Shown in pieces: positions 34,097 through 42,981 of a DNA stretch of 55,495 nt. How positions within the stretch are numbered: the first letter of the stretch is position 1; the number at the start of each line of letters is the position of its first letter. Source of the stretch: an uncultured Subdoligranulum sp. (GTDB lineage: Bacteria; Bacillota; Clostridia; Oscillospirales; Ruminococcaceae); contig UQZO01000014.1 of assembly GCA_900545545.1 (NCBI GenBank), positions 1 to 55,495 of the forward strand, read 5' to 3'. The translations under genes and the position numbers were made by a program. The notes beneath the pieces were generated by a model, which did no database searches, was not told the origin of the DNA, and saw only the letters and a program-made list of their open reading frames with translations.

Positions 34097-35479
34097 TCAG
34101 GCAGGGGTCTTGGCGGCGTGTTTCTTCCAGGCACCGCTCTGGAAGCGGATGACGAAGCAGAGCAGGCGGCAGACCCAGTCGATGATCATGGCCCACCAGA
34201 CGCCCAAAGCGCCCCAGCCCAGCTGGACGCAGAGAATCTGGCTGAAGGCCAGCCGCCATACCACCATGGACACCACCGAGACGATCATGGTGAACTTCAC
34301 GTCGTTGGCGGCGCGCAGGGCGTTGGGCAGCACAAAGGCCAAAGGCCACAAAAGAATACCCAGACCGCAGTGGATCCAGACCAATTCTGCCGAAAGTTTG
34401 GCGGTCTCGGGCGAAAGGGTGTACAGGCTCAGCAGCGGGTTCAGCAGCAGCAACACCGCGGCGTTGGTCAGGCCCTGGACCACATAGTCCCACCGCAGCA
34501 GCTTTTTGGTGTAGCGGATGGCCTGGTCAAAATCCTGGGCGCCGATGCAGCGGCCCACCACGGTGATCATGCCCAGGCACATGGCGTTGCCGATGATGCA
34601 GCCCACGCTGTCCAGATTGTTGGCCACGGCGTTGGCCGAGATATGCACGGTGCCGAACAGAGAGATCATGCTGACTACCAGCACGCGGCCCAGCTGGAAC
34701 AGGCTGTTCTCGCAGGCCGAGGGGATGCCGATGGCCAGGATGCTTTTGACGGTGCCGCCTTCCAGCCGGGTGACGGTGCGGGCGGTGATGCGCAGCTGAT
34801 AGTCGGGCCGGGCGGCCAGCGTCAGGATGATGAGGGCGCCCACCGCGCGGGAGACCAGGGTGGGCACGGCCACACCGGCCACGCCCATTTTGAGGCCGTA
34901 GACGCAGAGGGCGTTGCCGCAGAAGTTGATGACGTTGACGATGACCGATACCTTCATCGAGACGGCGCTGTTGCCGGTGGAGCGGAAGATGGCCGCCCCG
35001 GCGTTGTAGAGCGCCAGAAAGGGGAAGGAGAGCGCCGTGATGGTAAAGTAGATCAGGGCAGCGTGCATGACATCGTCGGTGATGGAGCCGAAGAAGAGCC
35101 GCAGCAGGAAGGTGCGGCCCACCAGGCAGACGGCGGCGATGGCGCAGCCCAGAATGGCGCTGAGGGCTACCAGCTGCCCGGCGCTGCGGGCGGCGGCCTC
35201 CGGCTTTTTGGCGCCCAGATACTGGCTGGTGACCACGGCGCCGCCGGTGGCCAGGGCACCAAAAATCGTGATGATCAGCTGGTTGATCATATCCACCAGC
35301 GATACGCCGGAGATGGCGGCCTCACCGGCCGAGGATACCATCATGGTATCGGCCATGCCCACCAGCACTTCCAGCGCCTGCTCAATGATCAGCGGCCACA
35401 GCAGCGTGATCAGTTGGTGGTTGGTAAAAATCGGTTTGTTTTGCTGCTGTACCGCAGCGGTTCCTTTTTCCAATTCCAT
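34097..35479 (-). CDS. MATE-family efflux transporter
   Basis: A 460-residue protein with about twelve transmembrane helices in two related halves. Conserved features include LLWPLIIEQALEVLVGMADT, the start of the first half, and IGIPSACENSLFQLGRVLV, the start of the second. MATE exporters expel cationic drugs or metabolites using Na+ or H+ gradients. I placed the start at 35479, where GAGGTAGGG lies directly upstream; the frame upstream crosses the neighbouring terminator. Confidence 0.92.
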   Translation of the reverse strand: MELEKGTAAVQQQNKPIFTNHQLITLLWPLIIEQALEVLVGMADTMMVSSAGEAAISGVSLVDMINQLIITIFGALATGGAVVTSQYLGAKKPEAAARSAGQLVALSAILGCAIAAVCLVGRTFLLRLFFGSITDDVMHAALIYFTITALSFPFLALYNAGAAIFRSTGNSAVSMKVSVIVNVINFCGNALCVYGLKMGVAGVAVPTLVSRAVGALIILTLAARPDYQLRITARTVTRLEGGTVKSILAIGIPSACENSLFQLGRVLVVSMISLFGTVHISANAVANNLDSVGCIIGNAMCLGMITVVGRCIGAQDFDQAIRYTKKLLRWDYVVQGLTNAAVLLLLNPLLSLYTLSPETAKLSAELVWIHCGLGILLWPLAFVLPNALRAANDVKFTMIVSVVSMVVWRLAFSQILCVQLGWGALGVWWAMIIDWVCRLLCFVIRFQSGAWKKHAAKTPA

Positions 35480-35514
35480 TTCCCTACCTCTATTTCCGCA
35501 GATGAGTATAACAC

Positions 35515-35542
35515 AAAAAAGAACCCCGTGCAATGCACGGGG
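35515..35542 (-). terminator. Terminator of the MacAB-like operon
   Basis: On the minus strand CCCCGTG-CATTG-CACGGGG is followed by TTCTTTTTT. Confidence 0.9.
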
Positions 35543-35564
35543 AAAGCCACCGCAACGGGTGGGG

Positions 35565-36872
35565 TTATTCGTACCGCAAAGCGTCGATGGGGTTGAGCTT
35601 GGCGGCCTTGTTGGCGGGGTAGTACCCGAAAAATACGCCGATGGCCATGCTGAAGCCCACCGCCACGATGATGGAGCCGATGCTGGGTTTGGCGGCCATG
35701 CCCACCACGCTGCTGAGCAGCGCCCCCAGGCCGATGCCCAGGGCCACACCGATGATGCCGCCGATCATGCAGAGGATCACGCTCTCGGTGATGAACTGCA
35801 TCCGGATGGCGGAACCCGGGGCACCCAGGGCCTTGCGGGTGCCGATCTCCCGGGTACGCTCGGTGACGGAAACCATCATGATGTTCATGACGCCGATGCC
35901 GCCCACCAGCAGCGAGATGGCCGCAATGGCCGAGATGCCCAGGGAAAGGGTGTCCAGCATCTCGGTCATGGATTCCACCAGGCTGGAGATGCTGCTGGCG
36001 CTGACGGTCCAGGTATCGTTGTAGGTGTAGTAGCTGGCAAAGTAGCTGCCCACGGTGTCCACAAAGCTGGTCACATCCACGTCGCTGGCGGCCACCACGG
36101 TAATGCTCTGGTAGCCCTTGTCGGCCCCGGCAATCTCCTGGGCCACATCCAGCGGAATATAGATGCTGGTCTGGATCTGGTCGTCGTCGGTGACGCCGAA
36201 CATGCTGGCGTAGACATCCTCGGTGTATTCGTAGACACCCGCTATATAAAAGGTATACAGATTTTTGTTGATGGTCAGCGTGAAGGATTTGCCGATGGCA
36301 TCCAGATTGCTGCCGCCGATGGCCTGCTCCACAAATTTTTCCGAGACAACGGCCACTTTGCGTCCGGCGTCCTTCTCATCGTCCAGCCAGCGCCCGGCCT
36401 GGATGGGGGTGTCGCCCTCCATGGCCTGCAGTTTGGCAGCGTTGGCACCCGATACCGAGGCGGAGATGGTGGTGGTAGGGTCGCCGTATTTTTCAATGGT
36501 GCCGGTGCCCACCTCCTGGCTCAGCTCGATGCGGGTCACCTGGTTGGGGAAGGCGGCGGTGAACTCGTCGATCATTCCGTCGGTGATAAGGTCGTCAGCG
36601 GCGGGGGTGGAGTCCATGAACCGCCGCAGCGTCACGCCCTGGGCGGTGCCGGAGGTATCGTCGGAGTCCTTCTGGGTCAGGCTGACCGTGATGTTGCTCA
36701 CGCCCATGCCGGACATGGAATCGGTCACGGTGCCGGTCATGCTGTTGCCCACCGTGACAATGGCGATGACCGCCGCAATGCCGATGATGATGCCCAGCAT
36801 CGTGAGCAGGCTGCGCATCTTGTTGCTGCGCACGCTGGCCAGCGCTATGGTAATATTCTCAAAGAGCTGCAC
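35565..36872 (-). CDS. MacB-like ABC transporter permease
   Basis: A 435-residue permease with one N-terminal helix (LLTMLGIIIGIAAVIAIVTVG, residues about 18-38), a large extracytoplasmic domain of about 230 residues and three C-terminal helices of the FtsX type. TERTREIGTRKALGA is the conserved cytoplasmic coupling segment of MacB permeases. It is the last gene of an adaptor-ATPase-permease operon and overlaps the ATPase gene by 14 bases. Such systems export peptides or drugs, or act on envelope precursors. Confidence 0.92.
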   Translation of the reverse strand: MQLFENITIALASVRSNKMRSLLTMLGIIIGIAAVIAIVTVGNSMTGTVTDSMSGMGVSNITVSLTQKDSDDTSGTAQGVTLRRFMDSTPAADDLITDGMIDEFTAAFPNQVTRIELSQEVGTGTIEKYGDPTTTISASVSGANAAKLQAMEGDTPIQAGRWLDDEKDAGRKVAVVSEKFVEQAIGGSNLDAIGKSFTLTINKNLYTFYIAGVYEYTEDVYASMFGVTDDDQIQTSIYIPLDVAQEIAGADKGYQSITVVAASDVDVTSFVDTVGSYFASYYTYNDTWTVSASSISSLVESMTEMLDTLSLGISAIAAISLLVGGIGVMNIMMVSVTERTREIGTRKALGAPGSAIRMQFITESVILCMIGGIIGVALGIGLGALLSSVVGMAAKPSIGSIIVAVGFSMAIGVFFGYYPANKAAKLNPIDALRYE

Positions 36873-37674
36873 GTTCGCCGGACCCCTTTCGTTCGCCCAC
36901 GATCAGACCGTCGCGCAGCGTCAGCACCCGCTGGCATTCCTCGGCCAGCTGGGGGTTATGGGTGATCAGCACAATGGCCTTGTGGTATTTTTCGTGCATC
37001 TCATGGAACAGGTCCATGACGATGCGGCTGGTCTGGCTGTCCAGGGCGCCGGTGGGTTCGTCGGCCAAAATCAGCGCCGGTTCGTTCACCATCGCCCGGG
37101 CGATGGCCACACGCTGTTTCTGGCCGCCGGACAGCTCGTTGGGCTGGTGCTTCATGCGGTCGCCCATACCCACCCGGTTCAGCCAATCCTTGGCGCGGCG
37201 GCTGCGCTCCCCGGCGGGCACGCCTGCGTAGAGCATGGGCAGCTCCACGTTTTTCAGGGCGCTCTGGCGGCCGATGAGGTTGTAGGTCTGGAACACAAAG
37301 CCGATTTTCCGGTTGCGGATGGCCGCCAGCTCGTTGTCGGCGGCGTTGTGGATGTCCACCCCGTCCAGGGTGTATTCACCGGTGGTGGGTTTATCCAGCA
37401 CGCCAATGATGTTCATCAGGGTGGATTTGCCGGAACCGGATTCGCCCACGATGGCCACAAACTCCCCGGGATAGACCTTCAGGCTGATGCCGTGCAGGAT
37501 CTCCAGCTCGTTGGGCTTGCCGATGTAGTAACTCTTGTGGATGTCGTGCATCTCGATCAGGGGCTGGGGCGCTTCTGCCGGGGCATCGGGCAGGCGGAGC
37601 TTGCGGGCCGCCTCCGGGGTGCCGTCCAGCAGCTTGTCGGCCACCTCTTTGGCAAATTGTTCGGTGTTGCGCAT
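36859..37674 (-). CDS. MacB-like ABC transporter ATP-binding protein
   Basis: A 271-residue ATPase. Walker A GESGSGKST, Q-loop VFQTYNL, signature LSGGQKQRVAIARA, Walker B LILADEPTGALDS and H-loop LITHNP are complete. ADEPTGALD is typical of the LolD/MacB subfamily. A non-conserved N-terminus of about 45 residues precedes the first strand. The start at 37674 is one base from the stop of the adaptor gene. It energises the permease encoded next. Confidence 0.94.
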   Translation of the reverse strand: MRNTEQFAKEVADKLLDGTPEAARKLRLPDAPAEAPQPLIEMHDIHKSYYIGKPNELEILHGISLKVYPGEFVAIVGESGSGKSTLMNIIGVLDKPTTGEYTLDGVDIHNAADNELAAIRNRKIGFVFQTYNLIGRQSALKNVELPMLYAGVPAGERSRRAKDWLNRVGMGDRMKHQPNELSGGQKQRVAIARAMVNEPALILADEPTGALDSQTSRIVMDLFHEMHEKYHKAIVLITHNPQLAEECQRVLTLRDGLIVGERKGSGERAAL

Positions 37675-37675
37675 C

Positions 37676-39370
37676 TTACATGCCTCCCGGTGCGCCGCCG
37701 CCCATGTCGCCGCCACCGCCGGGGCCGCCGCCCATATCACCGCCGCCGGCGGGTGCGGCCGGGGCAGCGCCGCCCGTCTCACCGACTACCATCATCTCTT
37801 CCATGGGGTCCAGGGTGTTGTCGGTGGTTTCAATGCCCTGGGTCAGGTCGGCGCTGGAACGAATGACGTCGCCCTCGTTCAGATCCTCGCCGGAAATTTC
37901 GATGTAATAGTCGTTGGAATCGCCGGTGGTGACGTCGACCTCCTCAAAGGTCATGTCCACGCCCTCGCCGCCGGTCTTGCGCAGTACATAGGTGGAGCCG
38001 TCTTCGTGGGTGCCCACAGCGTCCCGGGGCACGGTAAAGACGTTGTCCTTCTGGTTGATGACGATCTCCACCTGGGCCGCAATGCCGATGAGCAGGCCGG
38101 AGTCGGCACCGTTCACGGTGACGGTGGCGCCAAAGGTACCCTCGCTGTTGGCAACGGGGTCGATGCGGGTCAGCGTGCCGGTGACCACCGTGTCACCGGT
38201 GGCGTCACTGGTGATGTTGCACTGCATGCCGGTGGACAGCTTGCCCACCGAGCTGGCAGGAATGGTCACTTCCACCGTCAGGTCCGATACATCCTGGATG
38301 GTGGCCACGGTGCCGGTGCACACCGAACCCACCGTGGCGTTCAGCTCGGTGATGGTGCCGTCCATGGTGGCGGTCAGGGTGCAGTCCTCCAGGGTGGACT
38401 GCAAATCGGTCAGGGTATCGGAATTGCGCTGTGCCTGTTCCAGCTTGGTCTCGGCGCTGTCCACCTGGCGGGAGTTGCTGGTCACGGCGTCGTCGTAGGC
38501 CTGCTGGGCCTGGTCCAGCGCGTCGCGGTACTGTTCGATCTGATTGTAGTACTGGGTGATGGTGTCAAAGCCCTGCAGCCCCAGTTCGGGAATGCTGCAC
38601 TGGCCTTTGGCAATGTTCAGCTGGTTCTGGTAGTCGGTCAGCTGGCCCTGCACTTCCTGCTGGCGGTCGCTGTTGCCGTCGTTCTGGGCCTGGGTCAGCT
38701 GCACCTGCAGGTTGGCCACGGTGTTTTCCAGCCCGGCGATCTTCTCGGCAAACAGGCCGTAGTAATACTCCACCAGTTCCCGGTTGGTGCCGGTGGCACC
38801 AGCGGTATTCTCCATGGAGGAATAGTAGTCCGTCAGGCCCAGGGTGTCGTAATCCTGCTGGGCTTTGGCCAGTTTTTCCTGCAGCTGGGCCAGGTTGGTG
38901 GCCTGGTCCTCCACGCTGTTGTCGTAGTTGGTCTGGGCTTCCTCTACGCTGTCGCTGTAGCTTTCCTGGGCGTTCTCCAGCTGTTTCTCCACGTCGGAAG
39001 TGTCCAGCGTGGCGATCACATCGCCCTTTTTCACGGTATCGCCCACGGCCACGTTGACCGAGGTGACCTTGTAGGTCTTGACGGAATCCGACGCCGTGAC
39101 ACTGGCCGTGGAGCCCGAAGCCACCGTGCCGTTGACGCTGACCGAATCGGTCAGGCTGGTTTTCTGCAGCGTGGTGGTGCGCACGAACTGGTAGGTCAGT
39201 GCGGCGCTGGCCGCGGCGGTGCGGCCCAGAACGTTCACCACAAAGGCGATGATCAGCAGCACGATCACCAAAAAGATCGTCAGTTTTTTGTGGCGTTTGA
39301 ACCAATGCAGGGGATTGTGGCGCTTGAACCAGTCCAGCGGACGGCGCGCGGTGGTGTCCTTCTCCGACAT
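37676..39370 (-). CDS. MacA/HlyD-like periplasmic adaptor subunit
   Basis: A 564-residue membrane fusion protein. The cytoplasmic N-terminus carries two copies of PLxWFKRH (residues about 11-18 and 20-27), followed by one transmembrane helix (LTIFLVIVLLIIAFVV). Then come a lipoyl-like half (NVAVGDTVKKGDVIATLD), a long Gln/Asp-rich coiled-coil hairpin (about 105-325), the second lipoyl half (LTATMDGTITELNATVG) and beta-barrel regions. The last 25 residues are a Gly/Met-rich tail (GGGDMGGGPGGGGD). It links the ABC permease to the outside of the cell. The ATG at 39370 lies in the stretch GGAGTTATC. Confidence 0.9.
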   Translation of the reverse strand: MSEKDTTARRPLDWFKRHNPLHWFKRHKKLTIFLVIVLLIIAFVVNVLGRTAAASAALTYQFVRTTTLQKTSLTDSVSVNGTVASGSTASVTASDSVKTYKVTSVNVAVGDTVKKGDVIATLDTSDVEKQLENAQESYSDSVEEAQTNYDNSVEDQATNLAQLQEKLAKAQQDYDTLGLTDYYSSMENTAGATGTNRELVEYYYGLFAEKIAGLENTVANLQVQLTQAQNDGNSDRQQEVQGQLTDYQNQLNIAKGQCSIPELGLQGFDTITQYYNQIEQYRDALDQAQQAYDDAVTSNSRQVDSAETKLEQAQRNSDTLTDLQSTLEDCTLTATMDGTITELNATVGSVCTGTVATIQDVSDLTVEVTIPASSVGKLSTGMQCNITSDATGDTVVTGTLTRIDPVANSEGTFGATVTVNGADSGLLIGIAAQVEIVINQKDNVFTVPRDAVGTHEDGSTYVLRKTGGEGVDMTFEEVDVTTGDSNDYYIEISGEDLNEGDVIRSSADLTQGIETTDNTLDPMEEMMVVGETGGAAPAAPAGGGDMGGGPGGGGDMGGGAPGGM

Positions 39371-39460
39371 GATAACTCCGAAACTCCCTTCGCCCGAAAA
39401 TGGGTTTTTTACCCATCCAGTGTAGCGTGAAATTGTGTACAAATTTTGTGCGCCAAATGA

Positions 39461-39499
39461 AAAACAGCGATATGCCTGCACACCGGGGCATATCGCTGT
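39461..39499 (-). terminator. Terminator of the second ECF pair
   Basis: On the minus strand ACAGCGATATGCC and GGCATATCGCTGT form a perfect 13-bp stem with a 10-base loop, followed by TTTTC. The same structure faces the start of the adaptor operon. Confidence 0.85.
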
Positions 39500-39564
39500 A
39501 TAAATTTGTCTAAATTGTTAACGGGGGAAAATTTTGGCGCGCAGCGGCGGCTTTTTGGTCCCCG

Positions 39565-40629
39565 TTATGCGGCCGGTTCAAAGCTGTCCAGCACTTCTTT
39601 CAGCACGGCGCGGGCAGCCTCGCCGCCATCCTCGACCTGGCCCCAGCCATCGTAGGGGGTGACTTCCAACCGGTAGAAGATGCCGTTTTGCTCAAAGAAG
39701 GCGTTGGCGTTGAGATAGGGGCTGGTCTTTCCGTTGCTGGTGCAGCGGGGCAGCAGCGCTACAATGCCGGAAGGCGTGGTGTATTCCTCCACCTCCCACA
39801 CAAAACCGGCTTTTTTGTCGTAATACACCTGGGAACCGGTAGCGCAAGTCCCGGCGGGCTGGTCCTCAGCGGCCAGCAGCACATAGGCCTGGGTCTCGAT
39901 GGTGCAGCCGTTGTCCAGGCGGTCTACGCGGCGGGGGTACAGGTACCGCGGCGTGTCCTCCTCCCACTCCACCGAGAATCCTGCGGGCCAGGCCCCGGCC
40001 AGACGCCACTGGCTTTCGTTGTAGTCCTTGTAGTAGGCATTGCGTTCTTCCACAGAAAAAGTCTGCCAGTCATCGGGCAAGGGAATCGTGTAAGAACAGG
40101 GAACCAGAGAAAATCCGCTGTCGTCCGGCGTGCCGCTGTCCAGCAGGGCGCTTTGCACCAGCGGCAGGCCGGTGGCCTCGGTCAGGTCCGCCCAGCTGTC
40201 GTAGCCGCGGCCGCCGGGACCTTCCGGCGGCAGATTGCGGCCGCTCAAAAAGGTGCGCATGGGCGGCATACCGTCGGCGTCTGCCTCATCGTTGTAGTGC
40301 GCCTGCAAAGAATCCATCAGCTCGTCGGGCAGCTGGTAGGCGGTCTGGTCGTACCGGACGGCGTAGCCGGTATTTTTGTCGGGGGCAAAGCTGGGGCGGG
40401 GATTGCTGCGCAGGTTGGTAAATTCCACCTGGCCCAGCAGGGCCCCGGCGGCCAGCAGTAGCGGCGCCCCGATGCAGACAGCCAGCCGCAGCGCCCGGGT
40501 GCGGCGGTTGTACCGTTTCTGCCCGGCGGGCAGTGCTTCGGCCACGGCGGGCCACAGGTCGGTTTCGGCGGGGTGCAGCCCCGTTTGCAGCGCTTCGCGC
40601 AGCAGGGTTTCATCGCGGTCAGGTGTCAT
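39565..40629 (-). CDS. Membrane protein, likely anti-sigma partner of ECF pair 2
   Basis: A 354-residue protein with a 45-residue cytoplasmic N-terminus (ETLLREALQTGLHPAETDLW), one transmembrane helix near 48-66 (LAVCIGAPLLLAAGALLG) and a 285-residue outer domain. Its start overlaps the stop of the ECF sigma gene by 11 bases, which makes an anti-sigma role the best guess. The N-terminal part lacks the HxxxCxxC zinc motif, so it is not a ZAS-type anti-sigma. The outer domain is not recognised. Confidence 0.75.
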   Translation of the reverse strand: MTPDRDETLLREALQTGLHPAETDLWPAVAEALPAGQKRYNRRTRALRLAVCIGAPLLLAAGALLGQVEFTNLRSNPRPSFAPDKNTGYAVRYDQTAYQLPDELMDSLQAHYNDEADADGMPPMRTFLSGRNLPPEGPGGRGYDSWADLTEATGLPLVQSALLDSGTPDDSGFSLVPCSYTIPLPDDWQTFSVEERNAYYKDYNESQWRLAGAWPAGFSVEWEEDTPRYLYPRRVDRLDNGCTIETQAYVLLAAEDQPAGTCATGSQVYYDKKAGFVWEVEEYTTPSGIVALLPRCTSNGKTSPYLNANAFFEQNGIFYRLEVTPYDGWGQVEDGGEAARAVLKEVLDSFEPAA

Positions 40630-41107
40630 GGCGGAGTCCCTCCCTCTCTAAAAATTCGGCCAATCGGCGTTTGGCCCGGTGGTAGCGGGTGCGCAGGTAG
40701 CTTTCCGGCCGGTGGTGGATCTTGGCCAGGGCGGCGTAGTCCATGCCGTCCAGCACCCGTTCCAGCACCAGCGCCCGGTCCAGCGGTTCCAGCGTGTTCA
40801 GCGCCTCCCGCAGACTTTCGCTGATGCCGGGGCCCGGCGGTGCGGGCTCGGGCGGCTTGCGCTGTTCCGCCCGTTTGGCGGTACGCAGCATGTCCAGCGC
40901 CGTGTGGTAGGCGATGCGGTACAGCCAGGCGCGCTCGTTGTCCTGCCCGCCGCCCCGCAGGGTGCTGCGCCGCAGCCAGGCCTTTACAAAGGTGGTCTGC
41001 ACGGCGTCCTGGGCGTCAGCTTCGCTGCCCAGCATGGCGGTGCAGTACCGCAGCAGCGGCGCCGTGTAGGTGTGTACCAGTTTTTCCAGGTCCTGCTCGG
41101 TCTGCAT
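40619..41107 (-). CDS. ECF-type RNA polymerase sigma factor (pair 2)
   Basis: A 162-residue sigma factor. Region 2 contains APLLRYCTAMLGSEADAQDAV and QTTFVKAWLR; a Pro-rich linker (KPPEPAPPGPG) leads into region 4, LEPLDRALVLERVLDGMDYA, with the helix-turn-helix SYLRTRYHRAKRRL. It is distinct in sequence from the sigma factor at 33 kb. The overlap with the next gene suggests a sigma/anti-sigma pair. Confidence 0.9.
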   Translation of the reverse strand: MQTEQDLEKLVHTYTAPLLRYCTAMLGSEADAQDAVQTTFVKAWLRRSTLRGGGQDNERAWLYRIAYHTALDMLRTAKRAEQRKPPEPAPPGPGISESLREALNTLEPLDRALVLERVLDGMDYAALAKIHHRPESYLRTRYHRAKRRLAEFLEREGLRHDT

Positions 41108-41182
41108 ACCGGATCACTTCCTTTCGTGGGATGTCTTTCACCCTTATAACGCCGCCCGGCCCCGGTTTGTGTCACACAAAAA

Positions 41183-41211
41183 GAAAAAGCGGCAAAAATT
41201 TTTGCCACTTT
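41183..41211 (-). terminator. Terminator of the pentapeptide-repeat gene
   Basis: On the minus strand GGCAAAAA and TTTTTGCC pair (stem extended by AG/CT), followed by TTTTTCTTTTT. Confidence 0.85.
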
Positions 41212-41219
41212 TGATGAAG

Positions 41220-41801
41220 TCATTCGATTTTCAGCCCAAACCCATTGAGCAGCGCCACCACATCAGGGAAACTGAACCGCGCCCCTCGCAGCCGGTTGGT
41301 GGTGGGATCGATGATATACTCGGTGGCTTCACGGAAATCCGCCTTTTCCAGGTCGCACCGGCTGAACTGGGTGCGGCCCAGGGGCACGCCGCGAAAATCC
41401 GCCCCGGCCAGGCGGCAGTCGTCAAAGGTGCAGTCGCCGAACCGGCAATCAGAAAAATCAAACCGGGTCAGCGTCATGCCGGAAAATTCATTGTACCGGA
41501 ACTCGCACCGCTCCGCCTTGCCGAAAGGCTGCACCAGCGCGCTGCGCCCCTGCAGCCCGCCCCAGGAGATGGAGCGAAAGGCACAGCCCGAAAACCAGGC
41601 GTCGCTCATCTGGCTGAAACTGAACACCACACCGCTCCAGGTGCAGCGCTCAAAGGTGCAGGAGAGAAAACTGCAATTTTCAATGCGCACGCCGTTCCAG
41701 CGACAATTTTTGAAGGTGCAGTCGTTGTATTCGGCCCCGCGCAGCAGGGCGCCGGGGTCCAGGGCGTCGAACACTTCCCCCTGGTAATACTCTTTTGTCA
41801 T
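41220..41801 (-). CDS. Pentapeptide-repeat protein (Qnr/McbG-like)
   Basis: A 193-residue protein made almost wholly of A(N/D)LxF-type five-residue repeats, for example CTFKNCRWNGVRIENCSF and FDFSDCRFGDCTFDDCRL, which build a right-handed square beta-helix. It ends in IIDPTTNRLRGARF, the C-terminal cap common to Qnr- and McbG-type proteins. Such proteins mimic DNA and can protect gyrase from quinolones or microcins; whether this one does is unknown. The ATG shares a base with the stop of the acyltransferase gene (TGATG), so the pair is translationally coupled. Confidence 0.88.
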   Translation of the reverse strand: MTKEYYQGEVFDALDPGALLRGAEYNDCTFKNCRWNGVRIENCSFLSCTFERCTWSGVVFSFSQMSDAWFSGCAFRSISWGGLQGRSALVQPFGKAERCEFRYNEFSGMTLTRFDFSDCRFGDCTFDDCRLAGADFRGVPLGRTQFSRCDLEKADFREATEYIIDPTTNRLRGARFSFPDVVALLNGFGLKIE

Positions 41802-42895
41802 CACTTTTTCCCCATTTTGCATAGGATGGATTGCTTGACGGCCCGGTACGGCTGGTAGACCAGCAGCGGCAGCGCAAGGCCCGCCGCGGTGTAGGCCAGC
41901 CACCAGGCCCCGCCCGTAAACAGGGTGGGGAAGGCCGCCAGCAGATAGGACTCGCCGCCGGTAGCCAGCAGACCCAGCCAGGTCACCAGCTTGAAGCTGA
42001 GGAAGTGCAAAATCACGATGGGCATCGTCGCCCGGCCCAGGGCCGCAAGAACCCGGCCCAGCATGGGGCGCAGGGCCGCCAGGTGGGCGATCTCATACAC
42101 CAGCACCCAACCGGCGGCGCTGGCCGTCAGCAAAAACAGCCAGTGGGGGTACTGGTTGCCCGCCAGCCCCACCGAGCCGAAAGGCAGCAGCGCAAGCAGC
42201 ACCGCAAAGGCCGCGATGGCCAGCACAGCCCGCATACCGGGTTTGCGGGCGGGCTGCCCGATGCGGTGGGCCAGCATGCCCAGGTAGAACAGGCAGTAGC
42301 CGCTGGCCACAATGCCCAGGCCCCAGACATTCCAGCCGGTCCGGGAACAGTGCCAGCCCAGCAGCAACAGCACGCCGGACACAAGGCCCTGGGCGGTGAG
42401 AGTATCCTGCAGATGCAAAACCTTCCGCAGCGCAAACTCCACCACGGCGTAGAGGATAGAGATCTGGAACAGCGCCTGCACAAACCACAGGGCGCCGCCC
42501 AGCTGGGTGCCGCCGTCAAAAAGGCACCAGTGCACCGTGCGGCCCACAATGTCCTTGAGGGTGACGGGGTCGGTGACCTGGTTGCCGGGCAGTTCCAGAA
42601 TGCGGGGGTCACCGGTGAGGATGTTGAGCTTTAAAAACAGATTGTTGAAAATGGTAAAGATGGTGTTGGCGGCCACAAAAGGCAGCCACAGCGTCAGGAC
42701 GCGGCGCAGACAGAACCGGCCCAGGGCGGCGGCGTTTTCTGCCGGGCGGAAAAAATAACCGCTGAGCATAAAAAACAGCGCCATGTGGAACAGATAGATA
42801 AAGTCGCTGCCGCCAAAACCCGAATGCCCCACCACCATCAGCACAATGCCGATGCCGCGCATGGCGTCCAGGACGGTGTCGCGCTGCTTCGCCAT
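41801..42895 (-). CDS. Acyltransferase 3 family membrane protein
   Basis: A 364-residue protein with about ten transmembrane helices. The N-terminal DAMRGIGIVLMVVGHSGF includes the essential RG and the H of the family, and FHMALFFMLSGYFF follows. Acyltransferase 3 proteins (OafA, WecH type) acetylate surface carbohydrates. It is the first gene of a two-gene operon with the pentapeptide-repeat protein. Confidence 0.9.
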   Translation of the reverse strand: MAKQRDTVLDAMRGIGIVLMVVGHSGFGGSDFIYLFHMALFFMLSGYFFRPAENAAALGRFCLRRVLTLWLPFVAANTIFTIFNNLFLKLNILTGDPRILELPGNQVTDPVTLKDIVGRTVHWCLFDGGTQLGGALWFVQALFQISILYAVVEFALRKVLHLQDTLTAQGLVSGVLLLLGWHCSRTGWNVWGLGIVASGYCLFYLGMLAHRIGQPARKPGMRAVLAIAAFAVLLALLPFGSVGLAGNQYPHWLFLLTASAAGWVLVYEIAHLAALRPMLGRVLAALGRATMPIVILHFLSFKLVTWLGLLATGGESYLLAAFPTLFTGGAWWLAYTAAGLALPLLVYQPYRAVKQSILCKMGKK

Positions 42896-42928
42896 AAGAT
42901 GTACCCCGTTTCCTTATAGAATAAGGTC

Positions 42929-42957
42929 AGTATAACGCAAAACGCGCCCCACGGCAA
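42929..42957 (-). promoter_or_regulatory. Promoter of the acyltransferase operon inside the perR terminator
   Basis: Minus strand TTGCCG (42957-42952), 17-base spacer, TATACT (42934-42929). The -35 lies within the hairpin of the upstream perR terminator. Confidence 0.6.
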
Positions 42958-42975
42958 GGGGAGCCGCAGGGCGCG
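42939..42975 (-). terminator. Terminator of perR
   Basis: On the minus strand CGCGCCC and GGGCGCG enclose an inner GGC/GCC pair, followed by TTTTG. Confidence 0.8.
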
Positions 42976-42981
42976 AAAAAA

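Noticed and set aside
32795..35596. A 933-codon plus-strand open frame
   Set aside because: It lies antisense to the ECF sigma, xth and MATE genes, is Gly/His/Gln/Val-rich, and has no recognisable motif. It is a by-product of high GC third positions, as are the long antisense frames at 906-3020, 13979-16564 and 26468-29074.
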